From: Mesostigma viride
Lineage: Eukaryota > Streptophyta > Mesostigmatophyceae > Mesostigmatales > Mesostigmataceae
Direction: 5' to 3'
Length of the DNA stretch: 64,000 bases
Assembly (NCBI GenBank): GCA_009746045.1
Contig: RPFO01001660.1
Span: forward strand, 1-64,000
Position numbers and translations under genes: made by a program. Below are positions 46,024 to 55,096 of this stretch, piece after piece; positions within the stretch are counted from its first letter, which is position 1; each line of letters starts with the position of its first letter. Below the pieces are notes generated by a model. That model was not told the origin of the DNA and ran no database searches. It saw only the letters and a list, made by a program, of their open reading frames with translations.

Positions 46024-48664
46024 GCTGGAGCTGCCCCCCTTGGAGGGAGACTGCCCCTTACCCTTGCCCTTGCCCCAGCCCCTGCCCTTGCCCTTGCCCT
46101 TGCCCTTGCCCTTGCCCTTAAACATTTGTCCCAGCAGGGACTTGACTTCTGCCATAGTGACAGGTCTCTTGCTCCTGTCTTCCCTCTCCCTATCCTCCTC
46201 CTCCCTCTCTTCCCCCCTGACCCTCTTTACAGAGGTGCCCATGGCCCCCTGGCTAAGGGGAGCCAAGGCCAGCTTGATATAATCCAATGCCTCCTTCATG
46301 TCCTCCCAGTACTTTGCCATTCCTGTGGCAAGCATAGCGTAGGTGTTTTTGTCAAGTTTGAGTTTCTCAAGGAAGGAACGCAGCAAGAACTTGTGATCTA
46401 GCTGCTGGACATCAGGACGTGCTTTGATGGCTAGCTCATATTTCTTTGTCTCAGCCACATAGTCCACTGATGTGACCCTGTATTCCTCTACCCACCTGAA
46501 TGCCCCATATATGTCCACAGATGAGGGGGTGGAGAGGAGGTCAGTTAGCTCCTTCATGAAAGCCTCCCAAACTGCCCTAGCCTGCGTGTCCTGCCACTTG
46601 GGATACCTACGCTGGAAGACAAGAATGAGATTCTGAATCTGAGAAGAGGACTGATGGTAGAAATCCCCCTGCATGAGAGATCCAAACCAATTCTTGACAT
46701 TCAGTTCCTCCCTAGCCAGCTGCAGAGAGAGAAGTGCATGATTCCCCTGCTCCCTAGTATACCCCTCAGGCAGCCCCCTGACATTAATCCTATCCACAGG
46801 ACGGTTTTCATTGTAAGTGGGCAACCTAGAGGGGGATGCAGGGGGAGAGGGAGAAGATGGTGTTGCTGCTGCAGCATTCACAGGAGAGACCTGCTGAGAG
46901 GGAAGTGCTACTTGAGTGAGCTGAGCAGGATGGGCAAACATGGGCTGTGTAGGAGGGTTAGACAACATAGGGGTGGGCTGGGTGGGGGTGTGAGTGTGTG
47001 TCACTTCCCGCCTCCTGCTGCGGGCCTCCTCCCAATCATGGAAGGTGGGAGAGAGGGACACTTCATCGTCAGTAGGGTTAGTAAGATCATGATGCAACCA
47101 GGTAGGCAGCCACCTACCCGCCCCTCTCAGGATGGCGTTGTGCAGGAGCTCCAGCAAACGCACCAGACGCACCCTGCTGCCCTGCACCCTCCTCCCTGAG
47201 AGGAGAGCCTGCAGGGCAGGCAGCAGGTCGTCGCACACCCTGCGTGTGCCCTCTTGGAGGTTGGGCAGGCCCAGGATGTGCGTGATGATTGCACACACCA
47301 GGCTGCCCGCCTCCGCGACGTGCATCTGCTGGCTCCTGTCGGCCAGCCCACGGAAGGAGGCTGTGGCTGTCTGTATGGCACGCCACACGGCCTCATCACC
47401 CAGGGTGATGAAGTCGCGACCTTGCAGGTCGCCCTCCAGCAGTGCTGGTTGCTGCCCAGCTGCGGTGGGACCCTGGGCCCCTCCGGCCCTGCCAGGGACT
47501 TGTCCTTGTTGCGACTAGAGGGGGCCTGCCCCCCAGAGCCGCTGGAGGTGCCCGTGACACCCTCCATGGGGGCTGCATCCCCCGCCAGCGCCGGAGGCGC
47601 CGGCGTCGCTGCCGGGGTCCCTGCGACCCCGGGCGCTTGTGTCGCCGCCGGGGTCCCTGCGACCCCGGTGGCCTCCTCAGCCACCTGGCCCCCCACGCTG
47701 GGCGGGGGAGCCTGCGGCTGAGGTTGGACCCTCTGACCTGCCAGAGGGTCCTGGGTGGCTTCACCACCCATGGGCGTGTTGGGGGCGTCTGCCGCCCCGC
47801 GCCCGTCGCAGGCGGCATCGCAGCCGCCTCACGCCTATCCGGGCCCCAGCCAACTGGCGTGACTTGGGGCCACGGCCCCAACGGAGTCAGCGCGATCTCT
47901 GGTCGGGCGACCACGCGCAGCGCCTCTCTCTGGCGCTGCCTGGACGCCCACTGATCAACAGTGCCGGGGTTGTGCCTCGGCCGATTGGCGAAACAGTACA
48001 GCCAAACTGCCACCTGAACCAGAGACTGCATCCTAAGACGCCCCTCGATCAGCGTGCACCCGATGAACCTCTATCGCGTGATCTCCTCATCTGGAAGCAA
48101 CTGAAAACGTTGACGTAAGATCCGGCCGTTCACCGAAATGAACGCCGGGATGTCGTCCTCCCCAAGGGGGAGAAAATGGGGTGGGCGCCCGAACGCGACC
48201 GGGGGCGGAACATGTTCCCCATACCGGTCAATGTCCATGGTGGCCATCTGTCGGCCCACGGAAAGGTTGCCAGACGTCGCAGGTGTCTGCGACGAAAGCT
48301 CAAGCGAAGGCCGAGGCCTCGCAGGCTGCACCTCGCCATCCTCCTCGGAGGAATCACTCCGCTCACGACCCCCGTCACCTGCGACGGGGGAACGTCGTGC
48401 CCGGGGGACCTGCCCCCCAGGTGCCATGGCGGACGAACCGCCAGTGGCAAACGGCCGCCCGCTCGCCATCCCCCGGGCGCCGGGCCCCACCTGCGGGCCC
48501 CGACGCCTGGGTTGGTCAGCGACCACCGTGCGGAAGGTGACGTTGGGCGTCACCCTCGCATCGGTGGTGGAGGGCGTGCCCTCCGGCGAAAGGCGGGGTG
48601 AGGTGCGCCTGGCAGGCGCCTTCCCCTTGTTGTTGTTGCCGTTGTTGCCGTTGTTGGAAGCCAT
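45532..48664 (-). CDS. Copia copy 2 gag (frameshifted)
   Basis: ATG at 48664 (MASNNGNNGNNNKGKAP). The first 198 codons are one frame; then two or more shifts before 47388, from which a 618-codon frame runs to 45532. Content: RG-rich N-terminus, GVAGTPAAT repeats, a capsid-like helical block (~residues 160-360 of the long frame), KGKGKG basic repeats, ~25 asparagines, two CCHC-type knuckles (CTRCGMKYHLRPTC; CHKCHGPPHGDPKDC). Pol starts in another frame near 45650, at a run of five Cs, so the join could be programmed or an indel. Confidence 0.85.
45951..46023 (-). repeat. AAC/GTT microsatellite in copy 2 gag
   Basis: Polyasparagine-coding tract, counterpart of 5216-5291 in copy 1. Confidence 0.95.
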
Positions 48665-48709
48665 ATCTTTTTTTTTGCTTGTAAAAAAAATATCGAACTT
48701 TTCAGTCCA

Positions 48710-49164
48710 AGTTGGATGGAGACTAGGGACGACGAACAACTGCGAAAGCTGAGAGCGAATGATGATTGTATTACAATAATACAATGAGAGAGCAATGAAA
48801 GCTGAGGGCTCAGAATGGAACTGGGCAAACTCGGGTGCTGTGGCACTCCCCAGTGCTACGCCTATATGCCTATGGCGGTGCTACCTGCAGCACACGACCA
48901 GTGGACAACTGTACACTGCAATGCCATGCGACCACGTCACTAGCAACCAGCTAAGACTCGGCCCGTCAGGCCCGACTACACCGGACCTGGCGGGTCGAGC
49001 TAGCACCTAGGAACAGTCTGGCACTAACCGCACATCGGTCCACATGACACCTCAGTACCGTACACCCTGCCGTACTGTACTGAGGTGTCCCGCTCAGCCG
49101 CGGTAGGCAATACGCGGCGCGCAGGCCGGAAATCCGTGTGTCAGCCTAAGCATCTCATCTAACT
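48710..49164 (-). repeat. 5' LTR of copia copy 2
   Basis: 455-bp partner of 31557-32011, ending CTAACT next to the duplicated GAGAC. Confidence 0.9.
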
Positions 49165-49840
49165 GAGACTTCTCCTCCTCGGCGGCCATCAGATCGATAG
49201 CCTCGCGGATCTCGCGGTCGCTGCGCTGGATGCGGGACGCGCTCAAAAGATCCTTCACGGGACCCTCGAAGGCGCCCCAACCGAGCACCTCGTCGTCCTG
49301 CACGTGCGACTCCGAAGACTTGGGAGGAGAACCGCGGAAGTAGGGAGACAGACGGCGACGGCAGCCGCGCAACTCGCGGCGAGAGCTGTCCTTCACGCGA
49401 GCGCCCATCCCGTCGTGAGGGCGCAGGTGCGGGTTCTTGCCCTTCACGCGAAGGCAGCGGCGGAAAGGAGCCGGCATGCAAGGGGCGCACGGAGTGCGAG
49501 GAGAAGGGAGGCGATCCGGCTCCGACTCAGCGTCAGAAGACGACTCGGAAACGGCGTCAGCGGAGGCAGCTGCGTGAACAGAGGAAGGTGAGGAAATCTC
49601 GGAGGAGACGCCCTCAGAGGAGCTGTAGCTGAAGGAGGGCACGTTCTCGTAGTCCTCCTCCTCGTCCTGCTGCATCTCCTTCGCGCGGGCCTTGCGAAGG
49701 CGGGCCTGCTTGTTCTGAGTTTCGCGGCAAGAAAGGCACGCCAGCGTGAACCCGTTCGCCAAGCGGGCGGACAGGAAATGGGACTCGGGGAACGCCCGGT
49801 TGCACTTGTTGCAAGACAGGAAACGGGCGGAGGAAGCCAT
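49165..49840 (-). pseudogene. 5' part of the split CxxC zinc-protein gene
   Basis: ATG at 49840 (MASSARFLSCNKC); the start codon lies inside GGCTATGGC. It encodes one zinc module (CNKC … CLSC with ~23 residues between), a basic stretch, an acidic patch (QQDEEEDYEN), a serine-rich region and a helical segment (REIREAIDLMAAEEE) that is cut by the copia LTR. The rest is at 31328-31556. Divergent partner of the 50358 gene. Module spacing resembles gene A. The insertion should abolish the normal product or give a truncated protein with a short LTR-encoded tail. Confidence 0.85.
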
Positions 49841-50357
49841 AGCCAGAAAGAAAGCAAGGAAGATTGCCGAGATAGACGATAGCGCGTGATGCGTGAGTGA
49901 GATGGCCAAGTCCGAGGGGACCACGCACTTTCTACGCGGACCGGCCTCGATTCCCGTGCGTTCCCATTGGACGAAAACGGATGGCGTCGCGCCGGCTGGA
50001 AACTTCTAGAAGATTCCCGCGGCCAGCCACGAGATCTTGTCAGCGGATCCGGGAAGAGATCCCGTGCGTCACCACCGGCCGCCAGCCGCCACTCGTAGAC
50101 TGAGAAGGACGGAACGAACACGACACGCGCAGGCGGTTACGAGATCCCGTGCACGCCCATTGGACAGGCCGGGACGCGGGGCAGAAAGACCGTTACGACC
50201 ACCGCGCGCCGAGCGCCCATTGGTCCAGCCACCACACGCGAGACCCACGGGAAAGGACAAAGGCACTCCAACGCGCAAGGAACACGCACAGACGCACACG
50301 CACACACAAGCTAGCTAACGAACGAACAGCCATAGCCAACACTCCTACACGCCAGAC
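49841..50357. promoter_or_regulatory. Divergent promoter with a heat-shock-element-like site
   Basis: Contains a perfect TTCnnGAAnnTTC (50004-50016), GAGATCTTGTCAGCGGAT at 50031 (nearly as at 20162), CCATTGG at about 49966, 50157 and 50217 next to CCCGTG or CGCGCC stretches, and GCCATAGCC at 50329-50337, 20 bases before the plus-strand start. Confidence 0.6.
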
Positions 50358-51878
50358 ATGGACGCCTTCTCCGTTTTGTGCGAGGCCGCTCAGGCTCAGG
50401 CTCAGACTAAGGCTAAGGATCAGGCACTCCTTGCAATCCCGGAAATGCACTCTCTGAACCTCTCTGACGACGAGAAGGAGGCCGCCACCGCGCTCGCCAC
50501 GCTCAAAATCGTGCCCGAGGTCATCAAGGCGGTCCAGGCGGGCACGGGGGCTGCGAACAACAACAACAACAAGCAGACGCCCGCGCCCACGCCAGCGCCA
50601 GCGCCCACGCCCGCGCCCACGCAGACGCAGCCGCAGACGCAGACGCAGGCAAACGCCAACGTCAACGTCAACCTCAACGCGCAGAGGCCAAAACGACCCC
50701 TGGAGATGGCGCCCGCGCCTTTGCCCGCCCCGGCCCTTTCGCCAGCCCTTTCTCAGGCCCCTGCGCCCACGCCCATCCTATCGCTGCCGGAAGGAGCCGT
50801 CACCATGGAGGTCGTGCACCCGGACGGGAGGAAGGAGCTCGTTTACCGCATCGTGCCCGCGGTGGCGGCGGCCGCGGCGGCAAAGAGAGCCAAGACGGTC
50901 ATCTCCGTCGCCGTGGGCGTGCCCTGCAACCCGCAGACCGTCGTGGGCGTGCCCAAGCTGCCCCAAGTCGTGCCCAGGCCCGCGGGGGCCCCGCTCCTGC
51001 CGCCCGTCAAGCTCTTCGCGCAGGGGATGCAGAACCTCGCCAGGATGCACGTCGCCGCAACCGCCATGGCCGCGAGAAGCCCCGTCCTCGCACAGCCGCA
51101 GCCGCAGCCGCAGCAGCCGCAGCAGCCCAGGCAGATCCTCCCCAACAACGTGCTCATCAACAGGGACGTGCCCGTTCACGCGCCCAGGCAGCACTCCGCG
51201 CAGGTCAGGGCGCTGCTCACAAGGAACCCGGCAGCCAGGGTCTTCCCCACGCCGGCGGGAGAGCAGCACAAGGTCGACAGGCTCCTCCTGCTGCCCGGGG
51301 AGGACAGGAAGCCCGCGCGCGTCGAGAACATCGACCCGGAGCAGGAGGCCAAGCTCGTCTACCCCCTCGTGGTGGTCACGCCCGCCAAGTGCTGGGGGCA
51401 GATGCCCACCAAGGTGCCGCTCGACAAGGCGGAGGACAAGGAGCAGGAGGCCATCTGGAGGAACATCCGCAACGCCCAGATCGAGGAGGGGTGGAGGCAG
51501 CCGTGCGTGCTGGCGGGGACCTGCAAGGCGGTCAGGGCCGAGAGGGACGCGGTGGACGCCTGCCTGGCCAAGATCGCGCCCTCGTCTCCGGAGATGGCGG
51601 CTCGCATCGATCAGCGCGCGGCGTTGCGCACGCAGGCGCTGGCTCTGGCGACTCTGAACGAGCACATCTTGAGGGACTTGCTTCCTCTGGTGCCCGAGGA
51701 CCGCAGGCGGGACTATGCGACGATGGCGAGGGAGTTCAGCTTCTTCGCGAGGAGCACTGTGGTGCGGGCTTGCGCTTCCGCGGGTCGTTCTGGTGCTGCT
51801 GCTATTCAGAATAGGGTGGCTAACTTGCGGGACAAGGCTACGGCGCTGTTCTCGTACACGCCCGTGGGCGAGCTGTAG
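50358..51878 (+). CDS. Large low-complexity protein, divergent partner of the split gene
   Basis: 506 codons, start MDAFSVLCEAAQ. The N-terminus is helical with QAQAQTKAK. From ~75 to 150 it is repetitive (TPAPAPTPAPTQTQPQ, then NVNVNLN). A middle segment has GAVTMEVVHPDGRKELVY, a Q/P run (~235-250), then a folded-looking C-terminal half (RVFPTPAGEQHKVDRLLLLPGED, RNAQIEEGWRQPCVL, DLLPLVPEDRRRDY). No known domain. Intact frame. Codons are strongly GC-biased like the neighbours. AATAAA lies 62 bases after the stop. Confidence 0.7.
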   Translation: MDAFSVLCEAAQAQAQTKAKDQALLAIPEMHSLNLSDDEKEAATALATLKIVPEVIKAVQAGTGAANNNNNKQTPAPTPAPAPTPAPTQTQPQTQTQANANVNVNLNAQRPKRPLEMAPAPLPAPALSPALSQAPAPTPILSLPEGAVTMEVVHPDGRKELVYRIVPAVAAAAAAKRAKTVISVAVGVPCNPQTVVGVPKLPQVVPRPAGAPLLPPVKLFAQGMQNLARMHVAATAMAARSPVLAQPQPQPQQPQQPRQILPNNVLINRDVPVHAPRQHSAQVRALLTRNPAARVFPTPAGEQHKVDRLLLLPGEDRKPARVENIDPEQEAKLVYPLVVVTPAKCWGQMPTKVPLDKAEDKEQEAIWRNIRNAQIEEGWRQPCVLAGTCKAVRAERDAVDACLAKIAPSSPEMAARIDQRAALRTQALALATLNEHILRDLLPLVPEDRRRDYATMAREFSFFARSTVVRACASAGRSGAAAIQNRVANLRDKATALFSYTPVGEL

Positions 51879-51939
51879 ACTTGGGTTTTTGGGGTTGGGG
51901 ATACTGGGGGACTTGGTTGATGGATGAAATGTAATGAGT

Positions 51940-51955
51940 AATAAAGAACTTTATT
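51940..51955. terminator. Bidirectional polyadenylation signal
   Basis: AATAAAGAACTTTATT gives AATAAA on both strands between the convergent genes 50358 (+) and 52785 (-). A second AATAAA follows at 51966-51971 on the plus strand. Confidence 0.6.
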
Positions 51956-52047
51956 GATGAATGAATAATAAAGTGTTTCCATTGACAATTCCAACAATGA
52001 GTGATTCCTATAGATGAAGTAGGCAAGGATTAATAGAGGTACACTCA

Positions 52048-52785
52048 TCACTCCTCGTCCGAGTTCATAGCAACATTGCAAATATTAGGATGTTGCAGCT
52101 CGATATCCTCGTCGAGGGTGAGTTCCACCTTGTACAGATCGCAGAGTTCCTTCAGAGCTAGAAGCCTCTCCACGGTCACGTTGGGCGTTTTGGATGTACG
52201 AAATACGTGCAGCCGTTTCGCGTATCCCGGATAGTCCATGGCGTATCCGAGCACCTGCCCCACGCCTTGGAACGCCTGGCTGAACTCCTTGACCTCGATC
52301 ACGACCTTGGGGTCGTGGCAGAGGATGTCTATCAGGCCAGAACGGGTCTTCACTTCGCGCTCTCCCTTTAGCTCTTCCGCGAGCTGGGCCTGGATGTCCT
52401 TCTCTCCGCATCTGTTGCGCTTCTTAGAACCGGGCTTGCAGCAAATTTGAAGGAGCTCGTTTAAATCGCAGGCGGTCTTGAGTTTTTCCGCGCACTCGTG
52501 CGTCGTGGTCGGTAGGATGGTGACGATGCGTTTCAAGTGTTCGAGGTCGGCGACGGGGGTGTCATTCTGGCCTCTGCCGGGGAATTTCCAGAGGTTACAC
52601 GTTTTAACCACTGCCGGGTGTTCTTTCCCAATACGTAGCCATACCACTCTTGGATGAGAGACACCAACCGCGTTAATCACATCGAATACTGAAACTTGTT
52701 CGTCGGGCGTGACTCTTATTTTTCCATGAAACGACGGCTCTTCTTCCGACCCGTCCATGGGGGTAAGGTACTTGATGGACGCCAT
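52048..52785 (-). CDS. BRO-like N-domain fused to a PD-(D/E)XK nuclease
   Basis: ATG at 52785 (MASIKYLTPMDGSEEE). The N-terminal domain (~1-95: GKIRVTPD, VFDVI, FPGRGQ, TPV) is shared with the next gene. The C-terminal domain (~125-200) has the PD-(D/E)XK layout: E129-helix, RSGLIDIL with D153, VVIEVKEF with E164 and K166, and GQVLGYA. Such nucleases cleave DNA; here the N-domain may target it. 245 residues, intact. Upstream: TATATAAG and CACGTG. The BRO-N/antirepressor relationship of the N-domain is a guess from layout. Confidence 0.7.
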   Translation of the reverse strand: MASIKYLTPMDGSEEEPSFHGKIRVTPDEQVSVFDVINAVGVSHPRVVWLRIGKEHPAVVKTCNLWKFPGRGQNDTPVADLEHLKRIVTILPTTTHECAEKLKTACDLNELLQICCKPGSKKRNRCGEKDIQAQLAEELKGEREVKTRSGLIDILCHDPKVVIEVKEFSQAFQGVGQVLGYAMDYPGYAKRLHVFRTSKTPNVTVERLLALKELCDLYKVELTLDEDIELQHPNICNVAMNSDEE

Positions 52786-52945
52786 GGCCACTTGCGGTGG
52801 AAAACACTGTTGGAGACGTTTTCACGGCGTTTGGAACGACCCTCTCGTACTTATATACCTTAAAGAAACAACCAAACGCTTCCAAAGTGAGACGTGGCCC
52901 AACAAACAACTGCCACGTGTCAGTCTGTTAGAGAGCACACGTCGT
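52786..52945 (-). promoter_or_regulatory. Promoter of the BRO-like/nuclease gene
   Basis: In gene orientation: CACGTG (52914-52919), GGCCACGTCTC, CTTTGGAAG, TATA element (TATATAAGTA, about 52849-52859), GTCGTTCCAAAC, then ATG. The same order and spacing recurs in front of the 53812 gene. Confidence 0.65.
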
Positions 52946-52954
52946 TAGGTGTGA

Positions 52955-53812
52955 CTAATTGACTGTGATCGCTGTGCGGGACTCGCGCGTGAGACGCTGG
53001 TTGAGGCGCATGACCTTGACGTTCTCCTGGATGCACTCCTTGTCCGCGCGTGTGTCGTGAAGTCCGGTAGCCTTAAACACCGGTTCGAGCAAATCCCGTT
53101 TACGTTTTGCGACTCCCAACGGGTTGTCACCCGTCAGCCTGATTTCTTTGGCTTCCAGGACTTGGAGAAAGTTCATCCCGGCACTCTGCTCTTCGGTCAG
53201 CAGGTCACGTGCCGACCCTCCAACATTGTAGATCCCGCGAAGCTCGCTGGAAGTCTTGCCAGTAACCGCGAGATTGTTGCTGTCATGGACCTTAGGGTAC
53301 AGCAGGCCGCTTCCCTTATGCTTGTCGAGGTATTCCTTGATGGCGTCGTTCAAATTGCGGGTAGAAAGACAGCTCTTGATGCGATTATTCTGCTGCAGAG
53401 TAGACAAGGCCGTGTCGGTCCCATCCTTGGCGTCCGCGCGCTTCAAGATGTCCTCGGCCAGAGTCCGATCCGCGTTCAAGTATCGTTCCAGGAGTATAGA
53501 GACCTTGTCACGAAACTTGGCCGCGAGCTTTCCTGGGAGCAACATCATGATGCGACTCAGCCCCTGGCGGTCGGTCACGGGCGTCTCTCGCTGCCCGAGA
53601 CCGGGAAATTTGAAGTTGTATACGACAGATACAACCTCGGAATGTGCCTTCTGGAGCTTCGACCATATATCCCGCGGGTTTTTGAATCCGCAGCTAGCAA
53701 GTGTGTCGAATATAGAAATTCTTCCGTCAGGTGTCACGCGTATCTTTCCAGTAAACCTGGGGTCGTCCTCGGACCCGTCCATTGGGGTGAGGTACTTCAC
53801 GATGGCCGCCAT
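52955..53812 (-). CDS. BRO-like protein (tandem paralogue of the 52785 gene)
   Basis: ATG at 53812 (MAAIVKYLTPMDGSEDD). N-terminal ~100 residues parallel the neighbour (GKIRVTPDGRISIFDTL, FPGLGQRETPV, MLLPGKLAAKFRDK). The C-terminal part is different: FLQVLEAKEIRLTGDNP and a helical, charged end (RLTRESRTAITVN), without the nuclease motifs. This suggests gene duplication with C-terminal replacement. Role possibly DNA binding or regulation, inferred. Intact 285-residue frame. Confidence 0.65.
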   Translation of the reverse strand: MAAIVKYLTPMDGSEDDPRFTGKIRVTPDGRISIFDTLASCGFKNPRDIWSKLQKAHSEVVSVVYNFKFPGLGQRETPVTDRQGLSRIMMLLPGKLAAKFRDKVSILLERYLNADRTLAEDILKRADAKDGTDTALSTLQQNNRIKSCLSTRNLNDAIKEYLDKHKGSGLLYPKVHDSNNLAVTGKTSSELRGIYNVGGSARDLLTEEQSAGMNFLQVLEAKEIRLTGDNPLGVAKRKRDLLEPVFKATGLHDTRADKECIQENVKVMRLNQRLTRESRTAITVN

Positions 53813-53960
53813 GGCCACCAAAGATGGCCGAAACAGAGAATTTCACGGTGTTTGGAACGACATTCTTCTACTTATACCTTGATAAAACGACCAAACTCTT
53901 CCAAACCGAGACGTGGCCTATCAAACGAATGCCACGTGTCGTTATAAGACGCGAACACAT
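53813..53960 (-). promoter_or_regulatory. Promoter of the second BRO-like gene
   Basis: CACGTG at 53933-53938, GGCCACGTCTC, GTTTGGAAG, TATAAG (53870-53878) and TCGTTCCAAAC, in the same order as before the 52785 gene. The remaining ~200 bases to 54157 hold no gene. Confidence 0.65.
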
Positions 53961-54157
53961 CACTCTCTCGTTGCCCCTGGGAGTTTCCAGTGTGTTAAAG
54001 TTTGACACACCTCCTTGTGCTCTGCTAATGTGTTTGGATGTTGCAGCTCTACTACGCCGTATCTACGGGCCGCGGGCCTAGCTACGAGTGCATGAGATGT
54101 TGGAGTCGTGTATTGGATGAAAATGCCTTTATTCATTCATTGATAGGAAAATACCAT

Positions 54158-54829
54158 TCAAGTTAGGCGGGCACGTTTGGCCACGGGCAAAGGGGTGTAT
54201 CCATCCACCAAAAGGGAGTAGGCGAGCTCTTTCTGGCTCTCCGGCACGGCCATGAAAGCGTGCATCATCAAGCAGTCGCGAGGGCCGGCCTTGAAAACGC
54301 GAATGGGCCGGTTCTCCCCCAGCAGGAAACGCTGGTCTTCCTGCGAGCGAGAGGGGTTGCGCCAAGGAATGCCCCTCTCGTACGAGGTTTGGAAGAATCC
54401 CATCAGCTCCTCGTGCTGCGTGCTTCGTTGTAAAAGGGCCCAGCACTGGGCCTTGTATTCCCCCACGTTCGTGTCCATCAGGCTCCTGTCCGGGAGATAG
54501 ACGCGCCGTTCGTCGCCCCTTTTGGGCTCCGCGGACCACGGAATGAAGCGGGGCCACCGCTCATCGTTCGGGGGGAGTGCTGGCGGATCGTTGTACATAG
54601 CCAGGGAGTCTGCGTAAACGCTCAGGCCTCGCTTCACGTTGTGAGACCGCGTCTCTCGAAAAACCCACATCTTGGGGCGGCCTTCGTACGCGAGTTCGCT
54701 TTCCTCTTGGAACGAGGGAGAGACGGGCCGTTCCTTTCGCGCCACCTCTTTGCGGAACTGAGAAATCGTCACGCTTTTCAGCCACACGAACTCTCGTTCG
54801 CGGAGGGCTTCGAGTTTGTCGATGGCCAT
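54158..54829 (-). CDS. Hypothetical virus-like protein
   Basis: ATG at 54829 (MAIDKLEALREREF) directly follows GCCATAGCC. 223 residues, intact. Mixed alpha/beta-looking with many charged residues (WVFRETRSHNVKRGL, RFIPWSAEPKRGDERR, SRSQEDQRFLLGENRPIR) and a basic C-terminus (KRARLT). No motif known to me. AATAAA occurs on the minus strand downstream at about 54129. Upstream TATA-like TGTAAAAGG near 54910. Confidence 0.65.
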   Translation of the reverse strand: MAIDKLEALREREFVWLKSVTISQFRKEVARKERPVSPSFQEESELAYEGRPKMWVFRETRSHNVKRGLSVYADSLAMYNDPPALPPNDERWPRFIPWSAEPKRGDERRVYLPDRSLMDTNVGEYKAQCWALLQRSTQHEELMGFFQTSYERGIPWRNPSRSQEDQRFLLGENRPIRVFKAGPRDCLMMHAFMAVPESQKELAYSLLVDGYTPLPVAKRARLT

Positions 54830-54965
54830 GGCTATGGCGGCTTGTTTTCGTGTTTTTGCTAGTGGTTTGGGTGAGGAGATGGCTGTTTGGGCGAAGGCAG
54901 CACCTTTTACACTCGAAGGCGGCCTCGAAGGGGCAGGGCATATTCGAGGAATATTCCGAGGTACG

Positions 54966-55024
54966 GACCGACTCGAGTGGCGCGGCGCGGGACTGGACCG
55001 ACTCGAGTGGCGCGGCGCGGGACT
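54966..55024. repeat. 30-bp tandem duplication
   Basis: GACCGACTCGAGTGGCGCGG… occurs twice head to tail upstream of the 54829 gene, in a GC-rich non-coding stretch with no gene (54840-55090). Confidence 0.7.
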
Positions 55025-55096
55025 CGTACGGCACTACTGACGCCGCGCCAGCGGGCCGCCGGGCGTCAAGCGTTTCCGTTATCTGAGTACGGCTTG

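Larger units (their letters stand above)
31557..49164 (-). mobile_element. Copia-type LTR retrotransposon, copy 2, with nested element
   Basis: Same family as copy 1, minus strand, flanked by the 5-bp duplication GAGAC (31552-31556 and 49165-49169). Its LTRs appear to differ at only a few positions, so insertion is recent. Its internal region is longer because a 9131-bp inverted-repeat element sits in the 3' non-coding part (32044-41174). Without that element it would be about 8.5 kb. It disrupts a zinc-protein gene. Confidence 0.92.

Noticed and set aside
50778-51665. 295-codon minus-strand frame
   Set aside because: Antisense of the 50358 gene; histidine/leucine-rich composition typical of GC-rich shadows.
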